DNA from: Acinetobacter lwoffii
Lineage (GTDB): Bacteria; Pseudomonadota; Gammaproteobacteria; Pseudomonadales; Moraxellaceae
Direction of reading: 5' to 3'
Length of the DNA: 64,000 nucleotides
NCBI RefSeq assembly: GCF_022967985.1
Contig: NZ_JALJVC010000001.1
Span: forward strand, 1-64,000
Position 1 is the stretch's first letter, and the number at the start of each line of letters is the position of its first letter. The notes below the pieces were generated by a model that was not told where the DNA came from, ran no database searches, and was given only the letters and a program-made list of their open reading frames with translations. This document shows, piece by piece, positions 61,631 to 64,000 of this stretch. The translations under genes and the position numbers were made by a program.

Positions 61631-64000
61631 GTGGATAACAACAAGAACAGTCAAGTAAAACCACGACAGGCCAACCTGCAACAACAGACTGAAGTATTGA
61701 TGCCGGATCAGTCCGAGCGGCAGCGCACCCAACATGCACTCAGAATGATGGCAGGCTTTGTAATTGCTGCTGTAGTCATGACGGCATTGTATTTTGGCCG
61801 TGATATTTTTATTCCGCTGGCTTTGGCCATTCTGCTGGCATTTTTACTTTCTCCTCTAGTTTCTCGCTTAAAGCGCTGGGGCTGTCCCCAATGGGCGGCG
61901 ATTGGCCTGGTCATGTGCCTGACCTTGTCATTTCTGGGCGGCACTGCAACTTATCTGGGGATGCAGCTTGGTAAGCTGAGTCAGGAACTGCCACAATATC
62001 AGGACACCATCCAGCAAAAACTGAAAATGCTCGAAAATTATCGTCAGGGACCGAGTATGTGGGACGGTGCGATCCAGACCTTTGACACGGTAGAAAATTC
62101 GATAGACACCCAAGAACAGGAAACAGAAGACCCGAATGTGCAGAATGTCAAAGTCGTGGGCCTAGAGCCAACGAGTGAAGAGGCTGCGCTGGACTGGTTG
62201 AATAAAATCCTGAATCCGTTGGCGATTATCGGGATTGTGTTCCTGTTTATGGTATTGATTTTATTCAATGGTAAAGACCTGCATGACCGCTTTCTGAAAC
62301 TCTTGGGTGGTAATCTGAATATCGGCACCGATGCGCTGGATGATGCCGGCAAGAGTATCGGAACCTATTTGCGCATGCAGCTGCTGGTCAATGTCACTTA
62401 TGGCATTCCCATGGCGATTGGTCTGTTATTGATTGGCGTACCGGCAGCGATCATGTGGGGGCTGGTCGCGGTGGTTATGCGTTTTGTACCCTATGTTGGC
62501 CCGATCGTTTCAGCTATTTTCCCGATTACACTGGCTTTCGCCGTTGATCCGGGCTGGGACATGGTGCTGTGGACTGTGGGCTTGATACTGGTGCTGGAAC
62601 TGATCAGCAATAACGTGATTGAACCGTGGCTCTATGGGGAAAGTACCGGCCTGTCTACCTTGGCAATTATTCTGGCTGCTACGTTCTGGACCACCCTCTG
62701 GGGACCGGTAGGGCTGATCTTGTCGACGCCTTTGACTGCCTGCCTGCTGGTTTTGTCCAATTATGTACCGGCACTGGGTTTTGTCAAAACCTTGCTTGGC
62801 AGTACGCCAGTATTGTCACCCTCCGAACGCTTTTACCAGCGACTGGTGGCTGATGAAGTCAATGATGCAATGCGGGTAGCCAATGATTACATCTGTGCGC
62901 AATTACCGAAAAAGCCCAGTGCAGAGGAGGTGGCCCGTCGGGTACAAATGTTCTATGGCGAAGTGGCCATTCCAGCCATTCGGATTTATTCTCAAGGACA
63001 TGATACCGATGTCACTGCCGAACACCGGTTGCGTCTTTATCAGGGCTTGCAGTTCTTTAATCATGCGTTTCAAAAAGCCTATCCGAGTAAGATGAGTGCC
63101 GAGCAGCCCGAAGTTTATTGTGTTGGTGCGCGTTGGGAAATTGACACCCAGATTTCTGCCATGTTGGCGCATGCCCTAAATCTCAAAAATATTGCTGCCC
63201 GAAATGATCTGGATGTGCTGATTCAATCGAGTGAATCAGGAAAGGGTATTGTATTACCAGCTTCGATCAAGATTTTATGTGTGTCTATTTTTCATCATGC
63301 GCCTGCGGCACAGATTCGGTTGCTGAAATATAGACTGGCGCAGCAATATCCTGAGCTGAAAATCATTTTTGCGACTTGGAGTGTGATGCAGCTGGAGCTT
63401 CTGGATGAACTGCAACAACGTTTTGAGCTGCAGGCACTGGTCAATAATGTCGATGATCTGATTCTGACTATCGAAACTTATACCTTGAATGAAGGCGAAA
63501 GCTGGTTTGAGAATCTGGAGATCAAGAATGAAAAAGAACGGCAGCAGGCTTTAAATGAATTGGGGTTATTGGATCATCGTCATCAGACCCTTTATAAACA
63601 ATATATTGAAGAAGCCCGTCAAGCCTTTGACGTTGATTACGCACAAATTTCCTGGCTGAATCAGCATGAAATGTATATTCCAATCAGTCCTTTTACTCAG
63701 GAGCCTGTTGCAACCCGACAAATGTGCAAGGATTCAGTCTGCACCCATTTGCTCTATCAGAATGAGCCTTTGGTGATAGAAGACTTGCAGCGTGACCCGC
63801 GCTTTCCACATCTGTCAGAATTAAGACAGCATCATATCCGTTTCTATGCTGGTGTGCCTTTAAAAGATAAAAATGGAATTGCGCTTGGGAGTCTATGTCT
63901 GCTGGATAAACAACCGAGACAGATGCAGGCCGAAGATATGATTCTGCTTAAGGCTTTGGCGCAGGATTTAATGGCGACCCTGAGCAATGAGCGCAAGAAA
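61631..64000 (+). CDS. AI-2E family transporter fused to a GAF domain (runs off the right end)
   Basis: The frame from a GTG at 61631 (ribosome site AGGACTTTTCAG) to the window edge is open for 790 codons, and I checked it in several places. Residues ~41-385 form an AI-2E/PerM-type exporter: FIPLALAILLAFLLSPLVSR, GTYLRMQLLVNVTYGIP, VMRFVPYVGPIVSAIFPITL and LISNNVIEPWLYG. A soluble middle part follows (~400-640). Residues ~650-785 look like a GAF domain, with the core YIEEARQAFDVDYAQISWLN and GVPLKDKNGIALGSLCLLDK. The C-terminus is missing. A transporter joined to a GAF sensor is unusual. Confidence 0.85.
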   Translation, partial: MDNNKNSQVKPRQANLQQQTEVLMPDQSERQRTQHALRMMAGFVIAAVVMTALYFGRDIFIPLALAILLAFLLSPLVSRLKRWGCPQWAAIGLVMCLTLSFLGGTATYLGMQLGKLSQELPQYQDTIQQKLKMLENYRQGPSMWDGAIQTFDTVENSIDTQEQETEDPNVQNVKVVGLEPTSEEAALDWLNKILNPLAIIGIVFLFMVLILFNGKDLHDRFLKLLGGNLNIGTDALDDAGKSIGTYLRMQLLVNVTYGIPMAIGLLLIGVPAAIMWGLVAVVMRFVPYVGPIVSAIFPITLAFAVDPGWDMVLWTVGLILVLELISNNVIEPWLYGESTGLSTLAIILAATFWTTLWGPVGLILSTPLTACLLVLSNYVPALGFVKTLLGSTPVLSPSERFYQRLVADEVNDAMRVANDYICAQLPKKPSAEEVARRVQMFYGEVAIPAIRIYSQGHDTDVTAEHRLRLYQGLQFFNHAFQKAYPSKMSAEQPEVYCVGARWEIDTQISAMLAHALNLKNIAARNDLDVLIQSSESGKGIVLPASIKILCVSIFHHAPAAQIRLLKYRLAQQYPELKIIFATWSVMQLELLDELQQRFELQALVNNVDDLILTIETYTLNEGESWFENLEIKNEKERQQALNELGLLDHRHQTLYKQYIEEARQAFDVDYAQISWLNQHEMYIPISPFTQEPVATRQMCKDSVCTHLLYQNEPLVIEDLQRDPRFPHLSELRQHHIRFYAGVPLKDKNGIALGSLCLLDKQPRQMQAEDMILLKALAQDLMATLSNERKK

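Noticed and set aside
1..64000. CRISPR arrays, tRNA genes, prophage or transposase genes
   Set aside because: No regularly spaced repeat, tRNA cloverleaf with a T-arm GTTCRAATC, integrase, terminase or DDE transposase was seen on either strand.

Overview
The window looks like Acinetobacter chromosome (Moraxellaceae, Gammaproteobacteria). The grounds are an AT-rich composition, an OmpA of 357 residues with the genus-type Pro/Val linker, an RsmA starting MYQINALNPK, the rplM-rpsI and sspA-sspB arrangement, the LysP-like permease with rsmC, and dispersed C-rich/G-rich palindromic repeats. The species was not determined. Almost everything is ordinary chromosomal core. I see no prophage, integrase, transposase, CRISPR array or tRNA gene.

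Layout. 1-75 is the 3' end of a 5S rRNA with its terminator, so an rRNA operon lies just outside the left edge. 276-3193 (minus) carries a tail-anchored unknown, sspB, sspA, rpsI and rplM, with a 39-codon membrane gene on the plus strand between. 3496-6165 is pdxA-rsmA-apaH. 6218-8420 holds four tandem secreted DUF2147 paralogues. 8507-11152 has an LrgB/LrgA pair, hflX and a 43-codon membrane gene. 11342-20065 has a PlsC-like acyltransferase, a phospholipase-D lipoprotein, a metallophosphoesterase, a tail-anchored unknown, an MHS transporter, a haemolysin-III protein, a methyltransferase with a GNAT enzyme, and a His-rich membrane protein. 20228-30424 is rich in acyl-CoA chemistry: a multifunctional beta-oxidation protein with its thiolase, an AraC regulator divergent from a CaiB/BaiF enzyme, and an AtoB-like thiolase, with cysI-DUF934 and a nonsense-mutated VOC gene between.

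30536-47011 holds an orphan FimT/FimU pseudopilin, ompA, a C39-like protein lacking the catalytic Cys, lysP-like/rsmC, an NCS2 permease, typA, mscL, a parvulin with mutM, an OprB porin, an OYE reductase, an AEC transporter, a Sel1 protein and ygfZ. 47126-52391 is a multicopper oxidase with an expandable Pro-rich linker, divergent from a stand-alone acnD. 52392-64000 is more accessory: small proteins, a lipoprotein gene behind a ten-G tract, a frameshifted membrane gene, SIMPL, RluA, a DUF4041-like coiled-coil protein, RraB, SRPBCC, YjdM/PhnA, CHMI and NTF2-like proteins, and an AI-2E transporter fused to a GAF domain that runs off the right end.

No complete new multi-gene system is evident. 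The best candidates for a second look are the AI-2E/GAF fusion, the membrane-anchored DUF4041-like protein without its nuclease partner, the poly-G tract, the DUF2147 expansion and the orphan acnD with its palindrome. Family calls come from recognition of motifs and translated sequence, without database searches.
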